A DNA stretch of 64,000 nt from Hofstenia miamia (taxonomy: Eukaryota; Xenacoelomorpha; Acoela). Shown here one piece after another: positions 34,505 through 48,357 of this stretch. The notes below the pieces were generated by a model. That model was not told where the DNA came from. It saw nothing but the letters and a program-made list of their open reading frames with translations, and did not search any database. The position numbers and the translations under genes are program-made. Each line of letters begins with the position of its first letter. Position 1 is the first letter of the stretch. The stretch covers positions 740,492 to 804,491 of the forward strand of contig SCFE01000108.1 of assembly GCA_004352715.1 (NCBI GenBank), read 5' to 3'.

Positions 34505-35580
34505 AATTTGCGTAAAAACCTTTTTGACTATCTGTAAATTATTTGTGTTTTTTCGAATGTGCCCAACTACTTTTAGTGTATATGATTTAAATATGTAAAA
34601 ATTACCAAATGTAATTTAACTAGCATTTGTTCTGAACAAATATATGTTTTATGCTTAGATTTAACTTTCAAATATAATTTGATATGAAGGTTTTATATGT
34701 ACCTACTGACCTAATGTACATTTTCAACTAAATTTATTAAATAATTGTGAATACTATTTATCAACAATCTTAAAAAAAGCCTATCAAATTCAAACATTTG
34801 TGCATGGGTCTCTGTACCGTACCACAAGAAATCCATTATTTGTGTGTTCAAAATAGGCAGACGTTGTGTTTTTGCAATTATGAGATTGTTTACAAACCTT
34901 AACTTAACGGCAGTGTGCTACCCCCTCTTGATCGTCGCACACTGCCGTTAAGGTAAACCTTAACTTAACGAGAACGTACACCTCGATGTTAACCATAACT
35001 TAAGAAATACCGTCGNTGAAAGTAAGGCATGTTTTGGCGGGGATTGTTCAAAGGTGTTGGGCGGNTTTGCGTAAAAACCTTTTTGACTATCTGTAAATTA
35101 TTTGTGTTTTTTCGAATGTGCCCAACTACTTTTAGTGTATATGATTTAAATATGTAAAAATTACCAAATGTAATTTAACTAGCATTTGTTCTGAACAAAT
35201 ATATGTTTTATGCTTAGATTTAACTTTCAAATATAATTTGATATGAAGGTTTTATATGTACCTACTGACCTAATGTACATTTTCAACTAAATTTATTAAA
35301 TAATTGTGAATACTATTTATCAACAATCTTAAAAAAAGCCTATCAAATTCAAACATTTGTGCATGGGTCTCTGTACCGTACCACAAGAAATCCATTATTT
35401 GTGTGTTCAAAATAGGCAGACGTTGTGTTTTTGCAATTATGAGATTGTTTACAAACCTTAACTTAACGGCAGTGTGCTACCCCCTCTTGATCGTCGCACA
35501 CTGCCGTTAAGGTAAACCTTAACTTAACGAGAACGTACACCTCGATGTTAACCATAACTTAAGAAATACCGTCGTACACT
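34505..35580. repeat. Direct duplication with two single-N joints and 48-base insert (right arm)
   Basis: This is the mirror of 13434..14511. The insert 35017..35064 is the exact reverse complement of 13949..13996. The joints differ by a few bases from those in the left arm. Confidence 0.75.
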
Positions 35581-35686
35581 GCCGTTAAGGCTTAAGTTAA
35601 GGTTACCTTAACGGCAGTGTGCGACGGGATTAGCTGAATCTTAACTTAGCAATTAACTTAACTTAACGACAGTGTGCAACGGGGGT
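35451..35686. repeat. Cluster of inverted CACACTGCCGTTAAG motifs (right arm)
   Basis: This is the mirror of 13330..13565, with the same motif order inverted. An additional partial set lies at about 34905..34960 because of the neighbouring duplication. Confidence 0.6.
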
Positions 35687-37313
35687 AAAATTTAGCGCAT
35701 TAGAATGAAGCAAAAATTAACAAGTTGTTAAGATGTGTCTTTATATTATTTAAGGGGGTACCACCACAGAAAATATATTTTCTCAGATTTGAGGTTATAT
35801 TAAAAAATAATGGTATACATGTGTAATAACCGAAAGTTGTAACGTTGAAAAAACGAAATTTCGGAGGAATTGGAAATTTGTTTGCCATGGGAACTTAATA
35901 CAAAGGAAATAAAAGAATATACTTTGTGGCAATTTTTTTCAAGTGATCTGAATCATTTATATAGGCAAACCATACATCATGTTAAAGCTAATTAGGGGCC
36001 CTATGCAACCACAGAGAGATTTTGTGCAATTTAAGAAATGATAAGTAGTAGCATGCATAAATTTGCATTTTTAATTAGTACGCAGCTCATTAAATATGCG
36101 TAAACCAATTTTCTAAAAAATTAAAGACATAACATAAAAAATCTTTCTATAGTTGCATAGAACAATGGGTGTACTATATACATGCCAAATTTGATGTTGG
36201 TATTCCTTTCCTTCTTGAAGATTTTTTTGCCAAAAATATGCAAAATGATAGAAAATGAAAAGTGGAGAAAAAGAAAGTTAAAGTGCGACTATTACCTAAA
36301 ATTCACCAGATTGATATGTTATTTTCACATTTTTCATGAAATTTGGATGTATTTTCCGAAAAATTATTTTGGATATGTTTAAAGAAGTATATTTTGACTA
36401 AATTTAATAAATAAAAAAATGTTACAATTTATAGTATTTTGGTAAATTTTATGTGGGGTCCCCTTAAAGAAATCATTGAATGTCAGAAACAATCTGGGCA
36501 TTTTAAGACGGGCAATGACGGAACAACCTATTATAAGTAAGCTAGGTAACGTTTGCATTAAAGTAAAAACCCATTCAAGTATGAAGTTCTACAGGTAAAT
36601 ATACACTCGCGGGATGTGACAAAATCACCCCAAATATAAAACAACCATTAACACCACCAACATTAGAAAAGGAATATTTTGAATTTTTTCAATTTCACAA
36701 AGCTACAATCAAAGACTTTAAGATTTTCCTATTGATTTGAATCTTATGATAGGAATAAATTTTATATTTTAGATACTAAATGTTCTGTTATGTATAATAT
36801 GGTGTCTAAAGTAAATATAAAACAAAGTAAAAATTAAATATAACCTACTCAAATTAAGACCACATGGATAAGAAGATATATTTACTAGTCATTATTTAAA
36901 ATTATTTTTCAAAGAAAATTCAATTACTTAGAAATTCTAGAACTACTGTTGTTCCTTTTGAGAATCACTTGATTAAACCTTTTCCATTTCAAAATTTCAT
37001 AGTCAAATCGAAAAAGACATCCTAAAAATAGTATTCAATAGGATTATCAAAATATAAAAATGTTAAGACAAAGAGCTTAATTTGATTTTTGGTATTTCAA
37101 AATTACGACCAAATATAATTTCTGTTTTATAGGATCGAAACTACACATGTAGTTAAGGCTCCTTCTTAAATTTTTGTATCTTAAACCTGTAATTATAGCT
37201 ATAACTATAAACTTTTCTCAGCAATCATGTAACAATGTATACTTATACAAAGAAAAATGTAGTACTTCAGCAATAAATTACCATCATCTGCTTTTCATTA
37301 TTATTGCAATAAA
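35687..37313. other. AT-rich non-coding stretch (right arm)
   Basis: This is the mirror of 11703..13329. No recognisable gene. Confidence 0.6.
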
Positions 37314-38108
37314 CAGGGCTTTCAAATCAAATTCAAATTTTCAAACTTTCAAATCAAATTTTGTAAAATTCTTAAATTCAAATTTCAAACCAAACTTTGA
37401 GGGCTAATGACCAAACTTTGATATTCAAAATTTGCACATCAACATCATGAAGTTTCCCTAATATAATTTTATGATAAATTTTTAAGTATATAATATATTT
37501 AGAAATTTGCATTAACATTGAAATGGAATTCGTTTCACTGACAAAAAATAAATTTGTAAATTCATTCATTTAAGTAAAACTCTCGGACTCATTCACTTAG
37601 CATGTTTGATAATTTAGATAACAGTGAACACATTTTGCAAACTTTGTGTCTATCATGTATGTTGCTCTGTTTTCTTGATTTACGTGGAATCATTAAATAG
37701 GCAATTTCAACATGCTTAAAAGTCACAGAGGCATTTACTACAAATTATGTCTCTATGCAATAAGTACAATAATCATATTTTCTTTCTATATAAACAATGT
37801 ACTATGTATGATTAATTTTTGTTCTACTATATACACTCCATATTGCTGCAAAAATATAGGTAAGATCTGCATTATGTGGTTTTTAGCATACCTCATTGCT
37901 ACGTGTATATTTAATTACATATTAGTTTAATAAATAGGTATTTTTTGTATGTAAGAATTATTTCTAAGAAATATCAAACTTGAAATACATTTTTAAAGTT
38001 TTAAATGTCAAACCAAACTTTGAATTTAACAATATTCAAATTTTCAAATCAACGTTTAAAAGGTATTGAAATTTCAAACTTCATTTTCGTCAAACTTTGA
38101 AAGCCCTG
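37314..38108. mobile_element. MITE-like element with CAGGGCTTTCAAA ends (right arm)
   Basis: This is the mirror copy of 10908..11702. The ends are CAGGGCTTTCAAATC at 37314 and CTTTGAAAGCCCTG ending at 38108, with the same subterminal TTCAAATTTTCAAA-like repeats. Confidence 0.6.
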
Positions 38109-39117
38109 GTATCAACAAGCTTGAAAAATTTCATTTAAAAATCCAGCATCAAATGAAAAGGTCTTTTGATGGTCAAAGACTTTAATTATCTAATTGTCAT
38201 TATTCAAATTTTTATTTGAATTTTTAGTATTGAGTGATTGTGGTATTAATAGACAAAACTTCTGTTAAACTATTTTAACATTTATTTGAGAAATATAATC
38301 AACACACACTTGGGCTTGTTTTTTCATGAATGCGCTTTTGATTAACCAAAGTAAAATTTGTTGGCAAGGTGTTTAAAACTATAATTACTATGTAGCTTTG
38401 GTAAACCTTTTGCAGCACCATTCCAATTTTGTTTACATATAAAACACTTTTCTAAAGCATTATCATGTTATTTTACTAAATATTGCATGTTCTGAAAATA
38501 TTGATTCGTTTAAGATATCACTTGACTTTATCATGAACAGTTATTGATTTTGTTTATTTTCTTTGCCACGTTCATCTAACTGCGTAGCGTATAATCATGT
38601 AATTTATTATAAGTTGTTTCCATCATACTAGGGGGTGAGATCGGGTCCCGGATTTCGGGTTTGGAGTAGGGTAGGGTTCAGGTACTGAGCATGGTAAACT
38701 TCAACAATTTTTAGATTGATTGATCAGAAAATTGGACATTAAGTAAAACTAATTGTTATGTTTAGCTTTTCTTATTAAAAAATTGATGGTATTGATCACC
38801 AATTGATTGGAAAGAGATGTTAATACTAGCAACGCGCCCATAGGTTAAGATGACCTATAACCATTTTTTGTTTGCTTTATAATTCATTGAGCAAAAACAC
38901 TAGCAGTAGACCCGCGGGAGTGGGAGTAAAATTTGAACTGAGAGCTGGAGCGGCCGGGAGGGGGAGCAACACTTAAAATTTGTTTGTCTAGTTTATATAA
39001 TTTGTAATATAAATTTGCAGATTATTAACAATAGCAAGCATAACTTTTAAAAATATCAATCATTGTCCAAAGTAGTGCGCATGGGAGCTTATTAAAGAGC
39101 GGCCGCCTACAATTGAC

Positions 39118-39638
39118 ATGGTTATTCCCGTTATGGAGAAGCTCAAGCAACCTACAACTAAACTTTTATCAAAGTCGCTTGCTCAAGGAATACAGTTAAA
39201 ATGCGCACCAAAACAAACTTCATATCAATGCATTGGAACTCTCTTGGATCCACGCTTTCGTAATTCTTATATTTCAAAGAAGAAACGCGAAATTTCTGAA
39301 AAATATATTTCTCAGGATTCAGATGCAGTGTCACAAACCCACCAAAGAAACCAAGGAATTGCAGTTATTTTTATGTATCGTTACCATCTTGCTCTCAGTC
39401 AGAATATACCAGATATGTGCAAGACGCACATTACTTGCAGTATAATAAAGATATTAACCTTCTTTCATATTGGAATAATTCACACTACAAGAAATTTAGG
39501 CAGGTGGCACGATCGTACTTAGCAATCCAAGTCTAATGGTTTCCGAACGAGCGTTGTTCTGCTGGACCTACAATTACCGATACACGCTCCCAACTGGACT
39601 CAGCCCATTTGAATGAACTTTTAGTAATAAGAAAGTAA
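39118..39638 (+). pseudogene. hAT transposase fragment, frameshifted (right arm)
   Basis: This is the mirror of 9378..9898. On the plus strand the motifs appear in order: LDPRFRNSYIS near 39245, SLMVSER near 39530, and SAGPTITDTRSQL with HLNELLVIRK from 39558 to the stop at 39636..39638. Each is in a different frame. Confidence 0.75.
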
Positions 39639-39903
39639 TATTTTACATGCCACTTTTACTTGCTTTTCATTTTTTTTAATCATTTACAATATTTCATTTC
39701 ATAAATCATCATTAAATTGGAAAATTTCAATAGTCAATCATCACAGACAAGGTAATTGTTTAAGATAATCTTCAGCTATAGTTTGACAACTTTTGATGTT
39801 TCTATTGGCGTTGCAATTGTGTCCTTGGCAACAGTAGTATTTTGGTCTTTTTTCTGGTTTAGGTACTTCTTCGCTTTCAGAATTGTTGCAGTGCTTTGGT
39901 TGT

Positions 39904-40551
39904 TCAGTCCACAGGAGACCTAGCGATGATTGCACGCGCTGTGCAACGCGCCAGCACTATACCCAACCGAGTCATAATCTCCTTCTGTGCAGCTTCCGTT
40001 GACTGCTTGGTCTGGATGGCGAGCCTACTGGCGATCTTCCTGATGGTCCTCATTGCTTGAATGCCCCACGAGCCGTAGGGTGTCACTGCGAGGGGGAGAC
40101 ACTCCCAACCAAGCTCTTCACATTTGTCGTCATTCTCGCAGTGCTTCTTTAGCTCAGCAGCCTCTAGGCAGTAGCCGGTCGTGGCACTCGCTCCGTCAAT
40201 GTTGAGAGGATTGAGCGGGTGTGCTACGGTGACGTCTATTGCTCCTGCTTTTCCAAGGGACCAGACGGGGATCAGAACATCCGCAGGCCGTGTCAGTGAG
40301 CTCGAGTGATCCAAGTTGGCACCCTGTTCGAGTATGGGATTCATTAAGGCTCTACTTGCACAGTTGAAGATAGTATCCCGTATGGTGTTGTGGCGGAATA
40401 TCACATCTGGCCCTCTCTTGCATGTCAGCGCATGGTGTCCAAGGGGATCAAGCAGATTCTCTGGACACAATGGACACTTGGCGCCTGTACACGCCAAGGG
40501 TAGTCCCAGTCTGTGCTTTAGAAGAACCTGTACTTCCTCTGGTTCAATTGT
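39904..40551 (-). pseudogene. Retroelement zinc-knuckle plus endonuclease-like fragment (right arm)
   Basis: This is the mirror of 8465..9112 with the same translation. The GC-rich block is conspicuous in AT-rich surroundings. The frame has no stops over about 215 codons, which suggests recent insertion relative to the frameshifted hAT gene beside it. Confidence 0.65.
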
Positions 40552-40702
40552 TTACATTAGCAATTTTTTACAGGTAGTCAATACAGTAGTTATTACAATA
40601 TTATTACATGTTTTTATGTATGGGAGTTTTCGTGGGAGTTTGGCGGGAGCGGGAGGAAGCGGGAACAGACAATTGTTCTCTCGCAAGACTCTAACTAGCA
40701 GG

Positions 40703-43700
40703 TACATATATTTCCAATTATGTTGATAATCTCTATGAATTTACTATTTGTAGAAATTTTGTTTCTATTTCATAATTTTCGCATTTGAAACATCAAATAA
40801 AAATTTATTCTCAAAGAGTAATCGCTGTTCTAGTGTCAAATAATCAGAAGGTTTCGCTTCGGTTTCGAGCAGTGACTGTTCTCATCGTGCCTGATTCGGG
40901 TCCATGCTAAGCTTATAGTGTCACTCTCTAATCATTACCTAAACCATATCAATCACTTACAATACTGTGAAGTGATACTTTATGATTTATATCTTTAAAG
41001 TAGATGATGTAATTCCATGTTAATAATAACATAACAAATGGTTTACTCGGTGGTAAAGCAAATATGAAGAAAATTATAGAATTTGAAAGATAGCTTGCAA
41101 TTTACTTTAGTTAAAGCTACCATTTCAGTCTGGAAGAAGAAAGTATATTAATTCCAAATTATTTGAACTTAGTTTTAAAAGATTATCTGAGAATATCAAA
41201 ATTTATTACTAAAAAATCTCAAATAATTAACTAAGTTTCGTTTCAATGAAACGCGTTGCTTTACCATTTCAAACTAACAACTTTGCCAACATATATTACC
41301 TTTGATTCAACAAATGCCCATGCATGAAAAAACAAGTCAATTTGCATGTCAACAGCAATATATCAAGAATAACAATGAAACAACTGCAAACATATTTTAA
41401 TTCCTGCAGTACTACAATTTCAAATAGGAGTTTAACTAATAATAATAATAATAAATTTCGACAATATATAAAAAATCAATCATGGATGCAATGGATGATT
41501 ATTTCCTTCGATGAATTAAAGTAAATGCTCTCAAATTGTTTACTTCATGGATATTATTGAATTGTCTACTGAAAAGCAGGCGATAACAATAAAATTGAAA
41601 TAGATTTTCTCTGCAAACATAATAAGTTTACATTGAATGTATATATATATATATATATATATGTTACTGATTTTTCAATTAGGATTTCTACATTGTATAC
41701 ACAATATTCATTGGCAATTTGTTATTGGTGCAATAGATCTTAGCCTAAAGAATTTTATACTAGATAGAACTAAATACATAATAATAATCTTGAAATTTAT
41801 AATTTTACAAATCGTCTTTGCAAGTGTTTGAACTTTGGATCTGTAACGTTGATAATGAAAACATGCAAGTAATAAATAATCGCAAACAAGCCACGTATAA
41901 CACACAAAATGACATTCGAACAAAGGCTTTATTTTCTTGGTAATATGAGATTTACTATCTTTTATTTATAGTCTATCTTTCTATTTATATCAGTTACGTG
42001 AAAAACAAATCTAAGATGATCTAAACATATTAACCCTCTGATGCTGCTGGCGTATATATGTACAACTAATTAAAATTTTCTATAAGCTTAGTTAGCTACA
42101 GCATACTAATTGCATTCAAAATATTTGAGAAGCAATAGTTTGAAAAATATAATTTGTACATGAATCTAAAAATATTGTCAGCTTAGTTTTTTGTGAAAGA
42201 AAACAATTTTAAGTTAATTTGTTAGTAAATTAGAAATTGCATTATAATGACACATCTCTTAAGAGTAGTGCAACATATGGCCTCAATTAGTTTTGCTACG
42301 TTTAACGCAATTATGCAACTATATTTAATCACTATAATGATAATAAAGTTTGCTGTTGTCAATAGTTAGAATATATGCAATGGTTTTTTACACTTGATAA
42401 TTTATGTTTCTTGAAACATAGTTTTAAAAGCAAAAACGAAATCTGTTAAAAATCATCTTCTTTATTTATCATTAATTGTATTTATTAGGGTTGCAATTGG
42501 GATTAGCCTCTTATGGACTAGCAAAGCACAATTTAACCCAGTCATCTTACTTTAACCCCAATTTCCTTATATTTGAACTCAATTGTTAATTCACAGTTGT
42601 AAAAATTGTTATTCACAACAACCGGAGTAGGTCTAATAAATTGCAATTTAGATTCCTCTTTTTGGAAATAAAACTTTAGCGGTGACCCACACAAATATTG
42701 TCAAGAACATTCCACTGCACACTTAGGCAAAATTCACCTAAGCAATTAAACGATTTCTAAAGAATGACTGAATTCAGGAAATTGATACAAAATAATTTAA
42801 GTCTTCTCAATATGTTATCATAGGTATATCACTGTGTATGTCTCGCTGTCCACGCTATATTTGATTTTGGTTGTTTATTAGATTAGCCTGTAATTTATCC
42901 ATAAATAACGGTATTTTTTATGAGTATCATAAATAGTAAACATATAATTTTTTTAATAAATTGTTCTCCGAAATTTAACAATTCAGTTTATAGCTGAATA
43001 TAGAATATACTATATATTATCTCTTCTATCTAACAAAAGTTTTTCTATGTATCATAATTTTGGTGAGTCTGATCCCTCAGTAGAATTTGCTACGATAATA
43101 AAAATCGAAATTAGCGTTACGATCATCAACTTAAAGAGGCTACTTTTGAAATATTTTAATGAGAAAATTTTTAGATAATGAATGCATATATCGTATTAGC
43201 AATGCTAATTATTACACCATGTTTAAAACTAACTCAAAATGAAGCTGTTTGTTTTGGACTTGGACAAATTTAAATATATACACCATTTCTAAGCTACCTC
43301 AATAAATATGCTGCTTTTGTGATTTTAGAGGTCTATTTATCATGCCTCAGTATTCAAATAGACTACTTTTGTAAATATTCGCAATGCATTTCCAAATTAT
43401 TTTTGTCGAACATAAACTTAGCTTTTCGCTACAGCTGTTGTCTTATCATTGGTATAATTTTATTAAATTTGTTATAATACGCCTTGTACACGTATGCATC
43501 TCTAATTCGAATAATTAAAGAGTAAACAGGAAAGTACTTGTTTGATGAATGACTGTAATGAATTGTAATGCCACGTTTCTCGCAAATTTTCATAAAACCA
43601 AATACTATATCATATTCCACGTGGAATCCAGTGATTTTTCATGCAACTCTGTATTTGTCTTAACTTGCAATTATAAAAACATGCATGCATCAATATCACA

Positions 43701-45293
43701 TCATATGAGATAATAATACTGGTTAAAAACATTGTTTATTAAAAAATTATATAAATCGAGCCTAGCATTAATGATTCTTAATAATTCAGCCAATAGGAGA
43801 CTAAAATATTATTACATGATTCTTTATTTTCTGCAGGTCACATTGTGTCTATAAGAGAAATTCGGAAGTATCGTTATTTTAAAAGTCAAAATGTTCATAC
43901 ACACAAAATTTCCTTCGAAAGTAAGAATGGTAGCTAAAACCATAGAAAAAATATTATTGTTAGTATATAAAACATAAACACTTTGCACTAAGTGAAATTA
44001 TGCTAAATAAAAATACAGCGAAATCAATTAAAAGGTTTATTCCGGTCTCTATATTTAAATCAGGTTAATTCCATTCTTTGCATTGTGCTTACTTATTGAT
44101 TTTAAAGCACAAAATATGGAAGTTAAATCAACAGTTATCCGTCATTAGGTAGTCTTAATGTATCTATATAAAATATTTTGCACTTGATTTACATAAATGT
44201 ATTAACAGTCTGACTACCATACAAAATTGTTAAGTTAATTGCCAATGGGGAAGCCAGGTACCCCAGATAGCTGTCATTCCCTAACGAAAGAATAACAAGC
44301 CTAAAAATATTTTTATGTGCCTGTGACACATGGGTTGAGTACAGGTTTCTTATTCTTCAGAGTTTTTGACATAATTTGTTTTTGTGCAGTTCATGTCTCG
44401 ACATTTTATGTCTATATTAGCCATGATATTGGTAGTGGAAGTAGATGTAAGTTAAACATTTTAGCAGCGACTACTTGTATTTCATTTTCTGCTACACATA
44501 TCAGTATCATTGTTTGATCTTCAATGGAGATTCTTCACCCCTTTGTTTTGTTGCTGTTGTACTTTGGGTGAATATGCAAAAAAACCCTAGGGTATTATCT
44601 GCAGTAATACTAAAAAGTTATATAAAATTGAAGGATCTATTTGCGTGATTTCAGATAGAAGACTAGGTGTGGCAAGTTTATCAAAATTGTCCATGCCATC
44701 CTTGAACTTATTATAATACAGAATAATTTATATATTTCTACGTTATTTGAAAGAAGCTTTAGCAATATAATGTAAAAAAGATAACAAAGCATTACCATTG
44801 GTCTTGGAATATAATTAATTATAGTAATATGATTTTGAGCTCTGAAAATTTAATGGAATTTACTTCTTCTACTATGTTTTTGTATTTTTAAAGTGGGCAA
44901 TAACTTATTTCTTGGAAAATGCAAAATAGGAAAATTTTCAAACTAGGAGAGATATCAGAAGAAGTAATGAGTTTTCTTGCAGTTCCAATGCTATATATAT
45001 ATATATANGTACTAGAGGGGTAAGCTTAACCTTCCGCATTTACGAATGTGAGCAAGATTATTGTTAGCATTTCACATTTCAAAACTACAATGTGAACTAT
45101 GACCTTCTACGCACAGAATTACTGCCAATTACTGTGATAGTGACAGTGATTAATAGTTTTCCTTCTTAATTAATTGCTTGCTATAGGTAAAATATTTTAC
45201 AGAGATTATTACTTGCAAGGCTGAGAATTAGAATATGATATAACAGAAAGGAGAAACGAAGGATAACATTTAAAATAAAATATATATGTATAC

Positions 45294-45296
<3 letters not shown>
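40703..45296. other. AT-rich non-coding stretch (right arm)
   Basis: This is the mirror of 3669..8313. No gene is recognised. It contains the N joint at 45008 and (TA)n tracts at about 41639..41662 and 44992..45007. Confidence 0.7.
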
Positions 45297-45334
<38 letters not shown>

Positions 45335-45825
45335 TATACGAGCTTCTGCAAAAGATAATGCATGTAAAGTTGGCCTCAATACTCCGAGTCTTCATTTCTA
45401 AAGTTTTCTCTATCATTGCCAGAATGTAAATTATTTTAGTCCAGCCTGTAGAAAATCACTAGCTTTTGTTGCTGCACAACGCAGTGTCTTTTCAATGCAA
45501 CAAAAAACACTCAAGCGATATAATATATTATAAATTAGAATTTGAAGTTAAATAAATTGACAAAAATCAAACAATAACTATGATATTCTCAAAGGAAATC
45601 AATGGAGTACCCAGATACCCCACTCATAGTTAATTAAACTATTTAAGAAATACTATATTTCTATCTCGTTTATGAAACAAACACAATTGTTTTTTCGAGT
45701 TATTGTTTGTCTACATAAATTATTAAAAGTCACTAAATATCAATGCATTTACTTTTTTAGTTTTATAGTAATGACATAAAATATCACTGAGTGGGGTACC
45801 CAGGTGTCCGCATGGTAGCTAAACG
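45297..45825. repeat. Segment duplicated directly at 46414..46930
   Basis: This block comprises a (TA)n tract, about 300 bases of AT-rich sequence and the short inverted-repeat element 45604..45809. It recurs at 46414..46930 with a few differences (one extra A in a run, and ACTTTTTTAG versus AATTTTTTCG). It also mirrors 3140..3668. The two right-hand copies share bases up to TAGCTAAACG and then diverge: this copy continues into the RT fragment, the other into unique sequence. Confidence 0.85.
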
Positions 45826-46402
45826 AAATCAGGGAAATGATTGCATTTTATAGATTCATTAAAGATGAAATTTAAAGCACTTGCAATGGTATCTGCAGTC
45901 ATTTTAGAGCAAATGGGGGGATATTTGAGAGACCACTTGATTTTTTTGGTCTTAAACTTACAAATTGATTCAATAATTTCATAGGTAGTTGAGAATCAGA
46001 AAGAAAATTCAGGTGCAAAGATTTCATGTGAAAGGTTTTTGCATTTAATAAGAGGGCGGTTGTATTTTCCTAGATCGACAAGTCTTGCTTAATTCATTAG
46101 ATATTTTTAAATTGTTTGTAAGATTATTTCCATTTTGATCTTTAATCACATCAATTGAGTTTGATTTAAATCGCTTATAATTTGTGATTTCTTGTATTAG
46201 CTTCCATTTTGAACGTTCACTTGGAAGACTTGCATACTCATTTTTGATATTCATTGAATTACCCTACTAGATTCAATATTCGAGGTATTTCTTGCCTATT
46301 TATAGGCAGCAAAGTTCTTGTTTGTTCAAGAATTTATAAAATGTTTATATGCTTTGTTCTTTTCGCGAATCAATGCTTTGCAAGTAGTCTCAGATATCCA
46401 GG
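45826..46402 (-). pseudogene. Non-LTR retrotransposon ORF2 fragment (right arm)
   Basis: This is the mirror of 2563..3139, with the same KPWISETT linker piece, the ERSKWKLIQEI linker and the KSSGLSNIPPFALK RT motif in broken frames. It ends at the 11-N joint. Confidence 0.75.
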
Positions 46403-46413
46403 NNNNNNNNNNN
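46403..46413. other. Short assembly gap (11 N)
   Basis: This gap marks the outer end of the right arm. It is followed directly by a (TA)n tract and the second copy of the 45297..45825 block. Confidence 0.99.
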
Positions 46414-46930
46414 ATATATATATATATATATATAAATATATACGAGCTTCTGCAAAAGATAATGCATGTAAAGTTGGCCTCAATACTCCGAGTCTTCATT
46501 TCTAAAGTTTTCTCTATCATTGCCAGAATGTAAATTATTTTAGTCCAGCCTGTAGAAAATCACTAGCTTTTGTTGCTGCACAACGCAGTGTCTTTTCAAT
46601 GCAACAAAAAAACACTCAAGCGATATAATATATTATAAATTAGAATTTGAAGTTAAATAAATTGACAAAAATCAAACAATAACTATGATATTCTCAAAGG
46701 AAATCAATGGAGTACCCAGATACCCCACTCATAGTTAATTAAACTATTTAAGAAATACTATATTTCTATCTCGTTTATGAAACAAACACAATTGTTTTTT
46801 CGAGTTATTGTTTGTCTACATAAATTATTAAAAGTCACTAAATATCAATGCATTTAATTTTTTCGTTTTATAGTAATGACATAAAATATCACTGAGTGGG
46901 GTACCCAGGTGTCCGCATGGTAGCTAAACG
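46414..46930. repeat. Second copy of the (TA)n plus short inverted-repeat block
   Basis: This is a slightly diverged direct copy of 45297..45825. It includes the short inverted-repeat element at 46709..46914. Unlike the other copies it leads into single-copy sequence, so it may represent the RT-free version of the locus. Confidence 0.85.
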
Positions 46931-47988
46931 ATTAATAAATAACTAATTTTATCTGCAAAAAACCATATCCCCTGTAAAACAATATTATAGTATATAACAA
47001 TATTGCAAAGTACATCTTATAAAATGATAATATGCATGATATTCACTTTAGCAAATTATGACTAAAATATTTTGACTTACTATTATATTTATTGGTATAA
47101 TATACACATCAATATTGTCTTTTTTTACACAATTAATTCTCCATCTATCAATAATTAATGGTGACAAAACCACTTTGATTAATGCGCGTACATGTCATGT
47201 TACTGGATATTTTTACATCTTATGTTCTAACCAAGACGTCAGTATCAACCAGGACATTAACATATCAAAATCTGCAAATTTTTGACAATCCAAGGTTAAG
47301 ATTACTATTGCGCAAATTTAAACTTAAATACTGCTTTAATATAGGGTACATTGTTCATAGTTAATCATATTTAGATTTGGATATTCTTGAATAGAGTTAT
47401 TCACGACTTGAATTCCATTGCACATAAAACAATGTCAATTATATTTTAAAAATTCTTAACAATATTTTTTTCAATTCGCGGGCACTAATGATATTATATT
47501 TCTACAAATTCTTTTTTTTATTAACAATAAAGGACGATCAGTATTATTTCTGAGTTCAGCAGATATTCATTTTTCACATTATAGTGTATATTTCCAACTG
47601 ACGATTTGTTATTTGTGGCTTCATAAAAATCATATGAAATTCTAAACATCTGGAACAATGAATAACTTTTCTTTGGTTTCATTAATTTTCCATAAGATAA
47701 ATGCTGGCATTATCCAAATATTCCCATTATTACCAGAGGAAAACTTATATTTTATGTATCCACTAATGAAGAAATATATAATTCAATCTAAAGAATCCTC
47801 GTTAACAAAATAGTTCACATAGGCTGTCAAAAAGAAACAAATATTCAGTGGGGGCTCGTACATGCAAAAGTTAGGCAAGCAAATATTTTTATGTAACCAA
47901 ATTTGTGTAAAAAATAAACCATGAAAAATTTATTTATGTTTGAAATCTCCGAGGCGATTTTTTTCAGAAATTTGCCTGTAATAATATT
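46931..47988. other. AT-rich single-copy stretch
   Basis: No gene is recognised. Frames of 60-65 codons are AT-driven. Confidence 0.6.
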
Positions 47989-48324
47989 ATCGAAATAAGC
48001 TATAAGATTAGTCCTGGAGTTCCTTTGATAAACCATATTCAAAAAAAATTGTTAAGAATTTCTGTAGTTTNGGCCATCTCTGTACCTCCCTTCCTCTTTA
48101 GTAATTTAACCAATTTATGACCAATGATTCAACTCTGGATCATAAGATCTGTGGAATGCTAATTTAATTTTTTGTAATATTAAGTTTAATTGAATCCTGT
48201 GGGAGCAATGGCCAAAAAATAGGTATTTTGGGGGAAACTGCGATTCCTGCTAAATGCCTTATAAATTAGGACAATTTCCCACCAAATGTAGCATTTTTGC
48301 AATTTCTATAGCAAATAGCAGGAA

Positions 48325-48357
<33 letters not shown>

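Larger units (their letters stand above)
38907..40694. mobile_element. Decayed hAT-like element with nested retroelement fragment (right arm)
   Basis: This is the mirror copy of 8322..10109. The ends are TAGACCCGCGGGAG at 38907 and CTCTCGCAAGACTCTAA ending at 40694. They are flanked by CTAGCAG(T) and CTAGCAGG, the same 7-8 base duplication. Confidence 0.5.
25887..46402. repeat. Right arm of giant inverted repeat (palindrome)
   Basis: This is the reverse complement of 2563..23123. It starts sharply at GGAAGATTTCAG and ends at the 11-base gap 46403..46413. Contents are the same as the left arm in reverse order and orientation. Differences noticed are the mariner copy, the position of N joints, and a 51-base segment missing at 45008. 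Confidence 0.95.
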
